Shown here piece after piece: positions 34,535-45,540 of a stretch of DNA of 64,000 nucleotides. The notes under the pieces were generated by a model. The model was given only the letters and a program-made list of their open reading frames with translations, was not told the origin of the DNA and did not search any database. A program made the position numbers and the translations under genes. Every line of letters begins with the position of its first letter. Positions within the stretch are counted from its first letter, which is position 1. Source of the DNA: Dermacentor variabilis (taxonomy: Eukaryota > Arthropoda > Arachnida > Ixodida > Ixodidae); NCBI RefSeq assembly GCF_050947875.1, contig NC_134569.1:20497631-20561630 (forward strand). The letters are read 5' to 3'.

Positions 34535-36144
34535 CGAAGGGTCAAATGCGTCAAAGCGTCGGTCGGAAACGCGGCGAAGCGGAACGTCGCGCAGCGATTA
34601 TGTCTACTGCCGATGCTAGAAGTTTGCCGACGCGCGGCGAAGCTGCGCCGGCGTGCACCAATGAGAGGCTGCGACGAGTCGCACGCGTCAACCAATCGAA
34701 GGCTGCGCAGCCTCCGGCTGCTATGCCTGTAATGGCCGCCCAAGCGGAGGCTCCGGCATCAGCGATCGTCCGAGTTTTTTGGACGCACGACGCGCGCGAC
34801 AGTGTTCCTGAAAGACAGTGTTGTAATAGTAGGCCGACAACGACACGACCGACCGACCGACGACAGTGGGTTGTGGCAGTGCGACGTGGATCCGAAGCGA
34901 CTTCGAACGACGCCGACTAATCCAACCTGCCCACTGGGTTCCGCCGGGCTCAGTGCGATCGTCTGCTAAAACAGCCAACCGAATCACGATTACCGCAACG
35001 TCTGTGCTTGTTGTGTGTGTATTTTGTTGTGCCCAAAACGAATGGAAACATGTTTACGAGTTCCGAAGTCTGGATAATCAGCACTCGCCTATCGCCGATG
35101 TTGTTTACGTTACGCGTAGGCCTAGCGGGTCCATCGAGTTCGTAACTGACGAGTGAACGAGGCCAGCTAAGAAACTCTGTCGAAGGAAGTGAATTTTCAG
35201 GTCCGTTTGGTGCTGCAGTGATTTAAAATATGGCACTCCTGACTTCGTGTGATGTGTGATGTGGTGAATGAACCGTGTGGAAGTTGGGTTGGTCAACCGC
35301 GGCGTGTTTCGTGTGGTGTCGGTTGACTCAAGTGTCACGGCCAAGCTCTGCGCTGTTTCCAGTGGTAAAGATAACTTCCGAAAGCGAAATACACTAGTAG
35401 CCGAACTATTACAAGTACTTACATAATCAGCTGTGCCGCCTGTTTCAGCTGACACTGCGCTCTTATATTCGGCATGTGAATCCAGTTCAGTACAAGTTCA
35501 CTGTACTCATTCACTCACTTCTTTCTAGTGCGTCCGTCTTTTGGGCTAGTTGGGCATAAATCGCTCGTGTAGCAATCAAGACGCACTGAAGCATACGTGA
35601 CAATGCAGTCATGTTTGAGTCAGTGTGTCGTTATAGTTGAGCACTGCAAAAAGAAATTATCTGCTTGCAACGTATGCCCTGTGTGCAGTGCATAGCAGGA
35701 CCTTCATCATGCAAGACCTATGCGTGTAGCAGCGTATACCACGATTGCTTCGATTCCCGCTTCAGAAGCAGCAAGTACTGAGTCAGTGAAACTGTAATTG
35801 ATTTTTTATCTCACTTTTTGCTTATGAAAAGTGTAGATGGTGTGAGTGCATTGTGGGGAAGGTGAAAAGGTGTCGTCAGTGTTTTGTGCAGTCAGTATGC
35901 TTAAACTGCTGGAATCCCTTCAGCTTCTACTAAAATGTTTCTTGCTGCGATACTATGAATTGTAGTCAGGACAAAGATCTACTCAAAACCAAGTTACTAA
36001 TGCATCTGTGCAGAATGTGCTTGATTAACAAGTTAACGCTTCCACAACAACAATATGCCGATGCACAGCATATGTGCTTACAATAAATACATTCCGTAAA
36101 GGTGAACGACTGGGATCAAACTTTGTAGTAGCACCGTAAAAAGT

Positions 36145-37021
36145 GCTGCCATGCGTATCAGCCACAACGAAACTGCTGCACGTCCAACCTTCTTCCTTGG
36201 AAACACTTCTATAAAGACTGTTCGGGCCCTTCCCATTCTGGGTGTAGCATTTAGCTGTTCTCTCAACTTTTCCGCATATGTCACCAGCACTGTATGTAAG
36301 CACCGGCCCTTGGGTTTGTGTCGCGTGTCTCCCTTCCCTGATGACCTAAGGTTTTCCGAGCACTCTACACTTCTATCATTCTGTCACGACTTGAGTACTG
36401 ATCATCAGTATAGTTCCCGTACCAAACTCGCGACGCTAACAAACTCAAGCTTGTTCAGCGCCGGACAATACGCACCCTTTACTCCCGTCTTTTCGGTTGT
36501 CACAAGCTCATGCCAGCCTTCGAGGATTGCCTCAAACCCCTCAAGTAGCACACCCTGCAATACCAGCGCAACATTGCACTAGTCTATACTGCAGGGTGCT
36601 TGACGACTCTCTGGACAGCACTAATATTTCTTCAGTTCGTCTGAACAAGTGGTCAGCACAGTCTGAGCCCTCATCGCGCCTCTATGGCCCGACACCACAA
36701 CTCCATGATTATATCTGGCATGCAGAGCTTTCTCTCCACCCCCCTGGCAATTTGGATTCTCCTTCCTTGGAACCAGACTGAATTGGCACTCGTGTGTGTT
36801 GTGCACCTGTGAAATGTGTGCGTGTGTGCCGTGCTGTGTTATTGAGCAAGTGTGTGTGCACATGGAGAGGAAGGAAGTGTCTTCTGCATCCTGCAAATTC
36901 CTGCTCTAGATGGCTGGTTATCAGATGCTCTAACATACAGGCATCAGCCTTCTTTTTACTCTAGTGTGCCAAGTTACCACTAAGATTATTATTGTTGTTA
37001 TTATTATTATTATTATTATTA
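36145..37021 (+). pseudogene. LINE A remnant with TTA-rich tail (unit 2)
   Basis: Second copy of the RT C-terminal fossil described at 30031-30907, with the same frame breaks and the same tail. Its decay predates the tandem duplication. Confidence 0.75.
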
Positions 37022-37118
37022 GAATCATCACTTTGACCACGTTGATTGTGTTGAAGCCAGCGTGACACATAATTCAAATTATTTCTGGAGCTTTGTAGGC
37101 TCTCCCTTCTAAAAAGAG

Positions 37119-38814
37119 TGCCAAAGATGTACGTCTTCTTCATGAAAATAGTGGTGTTGTCTCGAACACTGCTGATGCCTTTGCAGAACATTTCTGTTTG
37201 CTATATGGTGTGAAATATGCTTCAAGTAACCTTCCTTCTCAGTCTGGCGCAGTGTATGCTAACAGTCAATGAAAACCTCGTTTCCAAGTATATGAAGTGC
37301 CTTAAACTTTGCCTTAAACTTTCCCTTTCTTGTGGTGCTGATGGTATTTCCTCCACAGAGCTTAACCCTTTGAGACGCTGTCTACACAATTGGGCACAGC
37401 AGGAGCGTGCATCAATAGCAAAAGCACTGATGAAAGTAATGGTATTTAAAATGTGTTTCATACATCTTGAAACACTTATTATTGGAACTGTGCTGCAATT
37501 TTGAATAACGTGCAGAATGTTTTAACAAAATGAGTGGGAAGGTAGACGGCTGGGTGTTGTTACTCTGTGTCAGTACGTTGTATGTAGCGAGTTCACTTCT
37601 TTCATTGTTTTTTACAATGTCGTGCACCAGGCATAATTGTCAAGTGGCTGGATAAGTGCTTTTCAAGCTTTTCAAAACAAGATATAGTACATGTTCTCAT
37701 ATTTTGTGTTCCTGTAGTGAGTTTTCGCATGGAGTCGAAATTTTGTAAACTTGACAAAACTCGCTAAACAATTGAAAATTCTTAATATTTGCTGCAGCTG
37801 TACACTTCTACGATTCTGAGTATGCAAGAGATGTGTTGAAAGGAACTTTTCAATCAACGGGATAAAGTGGTGTCTGAAAGGGTTAAGATGTATGGAAGCA
37901 TACTTGTTCCTCATTCTCACAAGCATCTTCAATAGTTCCCTAAAGTCTAGTACCTCTTCTAGCACTCGGAAGGTAGCATGAGCATTGCCCATGCACAAAT
38001 CAGGTGCTGGATGTGCAGTTACTAACTGCCGACCTATATCTATCCTTTTCAGTGCGTCAGGTGTTTGAATCGATTCCTCGCTTTCTGTTAGTGCTAAGAG
38101 CATTTTAATAAATGAACAGCATGACTTTGTGTGCCGACAACTTAAAACTATTTCAGACTGTCAACAGTGTTCACCACTGCATCGACTTCCAAAAAGACAT
38201 TTTTTCACTCTCAAACTGGTGCAGAAAAAATAAGTACTCTTAAATGCTTCCAACACTATGGCATTAAGTTATATGCACAAAACGCACCATGTGAAATTTT
38301 GATACACCCTACGTGATGCTCCACTCCTTAGGGTCGATGAAATGAAAGATCTTGGTGTGTACTTCGACAAAATGCTAAGCTTCTCTTCACATAGATAATT
38401 ACACAAGATGCCCTTCACGCTCTTGGAATTCCTTGCTGTATATTGCACGATTTCCACTCACCTGTTGTGTTTCTGAAATTCTGCTGTGTGCCTCCAACTA
38501 CTAGAGTATGCCTCTGTAGGATGGGGGTGCAATGAGCAAATCTAATTCTGACCTCATTGAACGCATCCAGAATAAAATGATGTCTATCTTCAAGCACCAC
38601 TTTTGCCATTCTGGCAACCACAGTTGAGCCTTCTCAAATATACTTCAACTCGCACGTCTAGATTCAAGTCTTAATTAATCGCACCTTTTGTTCCTGTATA
38701 AGGTGGTCCATGACATTATACATTCCTTAAAGCTCGTTAAGTGCACCAGTACAAAGGCTCTCTAGCTGTTCCTGGGCACTACAATGAAAATTTGAATGAT
38801 TGATTATTATCGTA
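37119..38814 (+). pseudogene. LINE B remnant (unit 2)
   Basis: Second copy of the split RT fossil at 31005-32700, with the same stops, the same internal deletion and the same insertion. Confidence 0.8.
37366..37882. mobile_element. TTAA-flanked MITE in LINE B, unit 2
   Basis: Same piggyBac-like insertion as at 31252-31768, at the same site of LINE B. It was therefore present before the unit was duplicated. Confidence 0.75.
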
Positions 38815-40561
38815 GTATGAAATTGTGCTTTTTAAGTATGTACTAGTATACTATTTTAGTGCAGTAGCTTTTGTGCAATTAAAAAAAGGGCATGAATTAA
38901 GAAGAGAGAGAGAAAATGATAAATGAAAGGTAGGGAGGTTAGGAGGCACGATGGATGCTGACCTGGTTAGAGAAGGACGCCTGTGGTCGTCGTTCTGGCA
39001 TGAATTAGGAAAGTGCAATAATATGCTATGTGCCTGATCATATGCATTGTGCTATTAATTTCTTCTGAGCTTTAATAATGGCTGGCTACTGTATGCAGTT
39101 TTGTGCAATAAAATATGCCACAGCAATTATTGCGTGCCTCGCAGAACAAATTGAATATATCTTTCTCAGTCAAGACATCATAGCAGGCTGAAAACAATAA
39201 ACTGCAATTTTTCTTTTTGCGGTGACGAAGTGTATAAATTGTGAAAATAACCTGTTTATATATTTCTTATACTATGCAAATGAGCTGCTCCCATACATGC
39301 GAATAAGTGCTTCAGTAGTATGACTTGGCAAAGGGCAACGAAAGACTCCTATTAAAACCCTCTAATTCTCAAGCTTGTATTATCTGACGGTATGTCATTT
39401 CATTAATGTAAAGAAAGGCAAACTTGATATGTGGAAACCAGTTACAATAGAACATGGCCCTTACACTGTGAGAATGTTTTGTAGCAATAAACTCAATGTG
39501 AAGGCCTCCAGATGCGGTGTTGATGCATCGAAACAACCTAGAATAATAGAGGTGCTCCATGGGCTAGATTTGGCAGAATCAAGAATTGGGGGGAGACAAG
39601 ATACGAATTACATACATTTTAGCTATTCTAGTTTTTTTTTTTTTTTTGAGTGCTACAGGTGTTTCAATTCTGTTTTGCTGATTTTCTCAGAAGCCACTTT
39701 TTCACGTTTCTCTCATGCACCAACAAGCATAATTATATTGACACGGATGCTTTATCTGTATTCGGTTACCGTATTTCACCGGCTAAAAAATGTTAAAACG
39801 TTATCGCTCGGTGCAGGATGCGCCTGAACGTATCGGAAGTTTCGCGAATGTTATCGATGGTTCTGTCTGTTGTCGACGAACCTTGCTAATCTGATTGCAC
39901 ACGAGACACGAATTGTGTTGTAGTTTCTGGAAGGCGCGCGGGCACCAGCGAATAGGCCAACTTTCGACGACTGACGTATGCAAACCGACGCGCTTGACCC
40001 GCGGATGATTTTCTACGATTGCCGACATTGCTCGCCGCAATCGTTGCGATTGAGCCGGCACTATTTATTTACCGTCACTACTACGTGGCAATATTTTCAA
40101 CACAGATTTTTTTCAGTTATACCATTGCACGCCTAATTCTTACATAGTTGGCTGTGCAATAAGCTACCAAAAAATGAAATGGTACAACAGTTTTTGATAT
40201 ATGGCATCATCGTGCAGGTGTTTGCAAAGCGATCTTGCAGACAGACGACGCGCGAGCGCTGATGTCGATATTTTGTACACTATTGTTACTTCAAAAATAA
40301 AAACGAACTGTTGCGGCAGGTGTATATTCATTATGCAAACGTGTTTTTTGTATCTAAAAGCACATACAGATCACAACCTTATTGTTTCAAGCTTAGTTTA
40401 CAGCAGGCTGTTTTAGGCCGGACTTTGACGGATGAAGACGGAATAGTCCAGTAACAGTGCGCCGCAGCCGAGGAGCGAGCTTCGGCGCGCGTCGGAGCTT
40501 GTCTCCAGTGGTTGCGCGCCCTTTCCCTCCAGCCGAAGCGAAGCGACGCGTTCGCTTGCCA

Positions 40562-40602
40562 GCGCGCGCCGAAGCTTTCGGCGCGTGCCAGTGGTTGGGG
40601 CA
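40562..40602 (-). repeat. right terminal inverted repeat, unit 2
   Basis: 41 bp ending GTGGTTGGGGCA, followed by TAAGCCAG. The TAA matches the TAA before unit 1 (28376-28378). Confidence 0.9.
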
Positions 40603-40605
40603 TAA

Positions 40606-42044
40606 GCCAGAAAGGCTTTCGCGTTGAAGGCGAATGTGCGCGGAGGCTGCACATCCCAGTTTTACGCAACGGGCCGCTTGCAACCGGCCACGCGCGCTTG
40701 CTGTTTCGGCAAACAGACGGCGGCCCAAACACACGTCTCGCTCTCCCTTGCAGACCTCTTTCCTACACAGCCTCTCTCTCTCTCTCCTTCGAAAAACCGC
40801 ACAGCGCGGCGCCGTTGTTCGCGCACAAACGCCGCTGCTGCCGCTGCTGTACAAACACGTGCGCGCCTGCCACCCGCATCCCGTGTATTTCGCGCGTGCG
40901 CTGTTTAGATTGGCCGTGTGTTTCTTTTGTCTGCACGTATAGCGGGGCTTCCCTCTCGCACGCGCAGACACCGCCTGATCGAGAGCGGCCGCCTCTCGGT
41001 TCGGCGGCGGCGGCCAGCGCGGTTTCCGCGAAGAATTTACTGACCAGCCGCTCGTTCGACTATCTGGCTCCGCGAAGAAGGCGGTTTGCTTTGCCGTCGG
41101 TCAGCCTGCCTGCGCGTGGCTGAAAACACACACACACACTTCATTACAAAAAATAACAAAGAGAAACAACGGCAGTTTCTAGCAACTGGCCGCTGGAGCG
41201 GTTGGGTCACGCCAGAGGCCGAGGCTCGAGCCTGAAGTCGTTGCCCCACCCTTCGACGCCCTCTCTCTTTTTCAGAGAGGGATAAGGTGCTCTGCGGGGG
41301 CTAGGCAAATAAATGCGCTACGCTGCTGCGACGCAGACGGAACCAGTGAGACTCAGACGCGAACGATTTTCGAGCGCAAACACAACACGGAGGCTTTGTA
41401 GACTCGTGGTTGATATAGGTGTTTGCCCTCTCAACGCCCCCCCGCTCCCCCCCCCCCACCGCTTCCTTTTTTTGTTTTGTTTTCTCTCTTTCTTCTTATT
41501 TCAAATGGGACGTTGCCAGCTGTGCACCAGAGGAATGAACGACCTTTGCGATATGCACCAAACACATTGCGAAGCCTCTCCTCAAGAAACTAGGCCAGAA
41601 TCAGACTGCCTGGCCCGACAAGAAGGTGTAATTCTGTTCGTGACCAAATGTCAACGCAAAAGCAGTGATCATTCTTTATTAAAAAAAAAAAACGCTTGAT
41701 GTACTTTACCAACAAAAAAATAAGATAGATCAATAAATAATCTCAGAGTGTAGTGCGCTAGCCATCCTGCATGATTATCAATATCATAGCACGTAATGCA
41801 AACGTTCACGCTTACTCGAGCATGTCTGCTTTATACATGCAGCAACTTATGCCACCAGCTCACTCTGAGTCAAAGATACTCGGACCGTGCACCAAATCTG
41901 CCACTAACACAAAAAGCGATTCGTGAACTAGTACAGTACTTGAATTAGAGCGGTTTGAGACAGCGCGCTTATAGTGCTCCTGTGCGTCCTCCCACGTGTA
42001 AACTCAGTGATCGCTCCCTTCCTCTTTCTATTCCCCTTTCCCTA
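40606..42044. other. no gene recognised; GC-rich flank
   Basis: 40610-41110 is CpG-rich and open in several frames on both strands (up to 203 codons, some running in from the terminal repeat). No domain was recognised. There is a C-rich tract at 41436-41460 and an A run at about 41682-41693. The rest is AT-rich. Confidence 0.45.
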
Positions 42045-42138
42045 AGGCCAAGTGTAGGGTAGCAACCGGACGCTCGTCTGGTTGACCTCTCTGCCTTTCC
42101 TCTTCTTGCTCTCTCTCTCTCTTTCTCTCTGTCTCTCT
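42045..42138 (-). repeat. short tick repeat with GGTTGACC core and (CT)n (copy 4)
   Basis: Plus-strand order: CCAAGTGTAGGGTAGCAACC, GGACGCTCGTCTGGTTGACC, TCTCTGCCTTTCCTCTTC, then a CT-rich tract with TTTCTCTCTGTCTCTC. This is the most complete copy in the window and shows the full block order. Confidence 0.65.
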
Positions 42139-42611
42139 TGTTTATGCACGTGAGTCCATAGCAGCGCGCTGTGACTGCAGTCGATTTTGCAAGAGCTCCT
42201 GCGTTCATAAATTTCTGTCGACCTAATCGATGAGTTATCGTCATGCACGCGAAACAGGAGGCGTACAGCTTGAGAGCGACCACAGGCTCGAATGAAAACA
42301 TGCACACTACAAGGAAAGCCTTTCGGCCGAGAAGCGACAGCGGATGTACATAACAAGGGCTGCATATTATTCTGCTAGGGTGACGTACACCGGTCTTTAG
42401 GTACACACTGCGCTTCAATGAGGAGCTATGTCAGATCGCCGCGTTTACTTCAATGCGACTAGCGCATCACATCGCACTTTCAGCACATCACAGCTGTGTA
42501 GAACAGGTAATGCGCTTGACTAGTGTAGATCAAGGAAGGGTCGACTTAAACTGAATCTGCGCACATTTCAGCACGCGTGCGAATGTGCGGAAAACTGCGC
42601 ATGTCGCACAC

Positions 42612-42674
42612 AGGTGTACCAATTCGATTTACACTGAATCCGCACGAGCAGTGTAAACCTAAATGGGTGCACCT
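42612..42674. repeat. fold-back element, copy 2 (core)
   Basis: AGGTGTACCAATTCGATTTA with CACTG on the left, and CAGTGTAAACC then AAATGGGTGCACCT on the right, are imperfect reverse complements around CGCACGAG. The core matches the 13.9-kb fold-back (TTTACACTG...AGTGTA), and its minus-strand translation FRFTLLVRIQC parallels RFTLHVRAQC there. The outer limits are unclear and may reach about 42,540-42,860. Confidence 0.55.
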
Positions 42675-45319
42675 CCACTGAGTGGTGAAACACACACTCG
42701 CTGGAGATAGGCTCAAGCTTGTCCCAAACGTCGCCACACGAACAGTGATGAGTCACACGCAAAGGAAGACGTCGTGTACGGTGACAGGCTGAGAAATTCG
42801 ACGCGCTACTGTCGCATTCACGTAAACGCGGCTCTATAGGTGCACTGGGTGCGTCTATATAATTCGAAAAAAAAAAAAGGTGCAAAATATGAATTCAGGC
42901 AGCGACATCAATTCCGCTAAGTCATGCCAGCGGCATGCGAACTCATTCGCTTGCAAGACTGATTGAGTGGAAATGTTGGTAACAAGTGCAGTATGTCGCA
43001 ACGCCTCCGCAGCGTTACGCTATAGTATGAGAGAAGAATGATTATAGGTGAAGTGAAACAGCTCTTTAGCGGTGAGCAGGCGTGTGCTCGGGGCGCATGG
43101 CTTAGCCCTGCGTGAGCGCCCACGCACGTACAAGTTGCGAATACGAGTCACGCGAAACGACCAAACCGATGAAGCGAACAGCTGGCGTGAGGTACTCAGC
43201 TCACCAGGGGCGCCCGCCAGCTGTATAGTACATTATGACGGGGGAGCAAACTGCTACGCATCTATGCGTCAGCTGGAATGCAAACTGCCAATTGAGATGG
43301 GTAAGAAAAAAAAAGGGGGGGGGGGAGGGAGAAGGGAAATGGCTATAGTACGCCCAACCCGATTCGAGAAAGGGTCGAATTGCGGAGATCGGCAACGAAA
43401 TGGTCTAGATCGCCGCAGGAGAAGTGCGCTGTGTATATATAGCGAGATCCGATATGACACTTCCTTACAATGAGCGCGCGCCAATGTAAAAGCATGGCCT
43501 TCGCACATCGCCGGAACGCTAAGACAAACACAGTTGGAAATGCGCGATCGCCCCCCTCTCCCTTCTCTTTCTTTTCATTCACTCTTTAGTACAAGAGCTC
43601 AGAGCGACGTGGAATGGTCCAGCACGGAACACGACTGCAATCGAAAAGCCAATGTTGTAGGAGTTCCGCTTCATTCCCCCCTTTTCTTTTTCTTCTTCCC
43701 CCCCCCCCCTCTCTCTCAACGCGCGAAGTTTCGCGGTGATCCACAAAAGCTGCCGAGTCAAGATCTCTTTTCGTCGGCAAAGCGTCTACAGCGTGTATGC
43801 ACAAAGAGCAGCCGGTGGAACGAGCAAACCGAAGCAACGTTTTTACGGCCACTGTTGCGGAGACGTCGCACAAAACTCGGCGCGCTTTTTCGGCAGCGCC
43901 AGGCAAACACGCCGAGGCTAGGATGCCCGACACCGCTGCGGCCCACACAGCTGTCACCTGGGACGGATGGCTGACTATGTCAGCAAGGGGCGAAAAAAAA
44001 GACTAACATCTCAAGGGAGAAGCTCGACGCCGCACCATGCAACCCTTAAACCTTCGCATTCGTGTGCCACCTTGGAGTTCGGAGGCCTCTGACGAAGGAA
44101 CTGCTCCCAGATGCACGCGCATACGTTTTGCAAAGCAGTGAATATTTCGTTAACAGGGAAGGGCGGCTAGAAAATGCAGGTTATGTCACGGTAAATGAAT
44201 TCTGATATAATTTATCACGATTTTGCACGAATTAGTCATGTGCAATCGATCCTCAGTTGAAAAGGAAAAAAACGTATTACAGAATCTCCTAATCTGACAA
44301 AAAACCAAGAAATTCACACCTCTTCATGAAGACGACTGTTTTCAGCCTGTTTCAATACGTAACTGATCCGATCAGCTACAGCGTGTATTCAAGACAATAC
44401 TATAGAAACTTTCTTTAGTCAGACTAATAATATAACAAAGAGTACGTTGCAGCTAAGTTTTCGTGGCCACATTGTGTCAAGACGACAGTCACTTACCTAT
44501 GTTTTTTTTTTTTTTCTCACCAACCTGAGCTCGGTTCTCCCACCGGTACAGGTATACAATGTGTGCGAAATATTCCGATGAACTAGAGTTTCTAACACGC
44601 ATGGCCAATGCACGCCCTAATACATCTAATAGCAGGGCACGAAATCTAAGATTGACATGATCCAAATGTCAAGTTATCGCATGGCCCAAGAGCAAAACGT
44701 GAGTGAGCTGACAGTACCGGAGGTTGCTATTAACCCACGTAATAAGAATAAGGGGTTTTGCAGTTCGTTTTGAATCATTGTTTATTCAGCTTTTTCTATT
44801 ACGTTGTCAGCGTTGTATTATGCAAGAGGCCGCTGAGCAGCGCCCATAAGACGGTTTGACCAAGCGACGCCCTCCTGCTGCGCAGGCATCCGCTGTGCGG
44901 CGCAGGTTCGCTACCCGAGAATGTCCTTGGGCGTGTGCACCCTGCGTTTGGAAGGGATCGGTTCGGAGCCACTAAAGCTGCCGGTTTGCGCGCGGAAGTA
45001 TGAACTGGCCTCTACCAAGGGCACTTTATTACTATTACGTGAAAGGGAGAGTACCCGTCGTTACTATAAGGTGACTGAGTTTCTTTTATCGTCATATTAA
45101 ACAAACGAAAAAAAAAACATTGTGTGCTGTTCTCGCAACAGTTTATAGATGTGCAGATATCTTATTGCAAACTCCACGTCCGTTCTGATGCCTGGGCGGT
45201 CTCGCTACCTGAGGTGGAGATAACTGAGGTGATGCGATACAAGACAAGGGTCAATAATCAAACTAATAAATAAGTATAAACAGAAGAAAACAAACAACAA
45301 ATGTACATAAACGCGAAAG
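42675..45319. other. no gene recognised; homopolymer tracts
   Basis: 43,070-44,000 is GC-rich with open frames up to 146 codons, without recognisable domains. A/G runs lie at 43308-43326 and a C/CT run at 43696-43716. 44,000-45,300 is AT-richer, with poly-T (about 44502-44515) and poly-A runs and nothing recognisable. Confidence 0.45.
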
Positions 45320-45540
45320 TACACAAACATCGGTGAAGTGTCTCGCATGGCTGGTTCCGAATAACAAGATGATGAAACGGCGATACGCGTAACAAAGAGA
45401 AAGAAAACACAAAGAGGAGACTAAAATAAAAGTCACATGCCCACGAATACGCTAGTACAACCAAAAGTGGAGGAGTGTTTCGCATGGCTGACGCCAGTGA
45501 ACAAGATGACGACACTGCAATGCGTGTGGTACGTCACGTT
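45320..45540. repeat. diverged direct duplication of about 60 bp
   Basis: GAAGTGTCTCGCATGGCTG ... AACAAGATGATGAAAC (about 45334-45390) and GGAGTGTTTCGCATGGCTG ... AACAAGATGACGACAC (about 45471-45530) share block order about 140 bp apart, each ending in a GCGATACGCGT / GCAATGCGTGT block. It is probably an old tandem duplication or two units of a degenerate repeat. Confidence 0.5.

Larger units (their letters stand above)
34493..40602 (+). mobile_element. 6,110-bp TIR-bounded unit, copy 2 of a tandem pair
   Basis: This repeats unit 1 with a constant offset of 6,114 bp. All the translated frames that I compared, the LINE remnants, the TTA-rich tail length and the 16-T run are the same in both. 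The left terminal repeat is 34493-34534 and the right one 40562-40602. TAA follows the right end at 40603-40605. Everything said of unit 1 applies. I saw no difference, but I did not align every base. Confidence 0.8.

Noticed and set aside
40393..41123. 192- and 203-codon frames across the right edge of unit 2
   Set aside because: They run from the GC-rich terminal repeat into the GC-rich flank, and openness follows from composition. Neither is present at the unit 1 border, where the flank differs.
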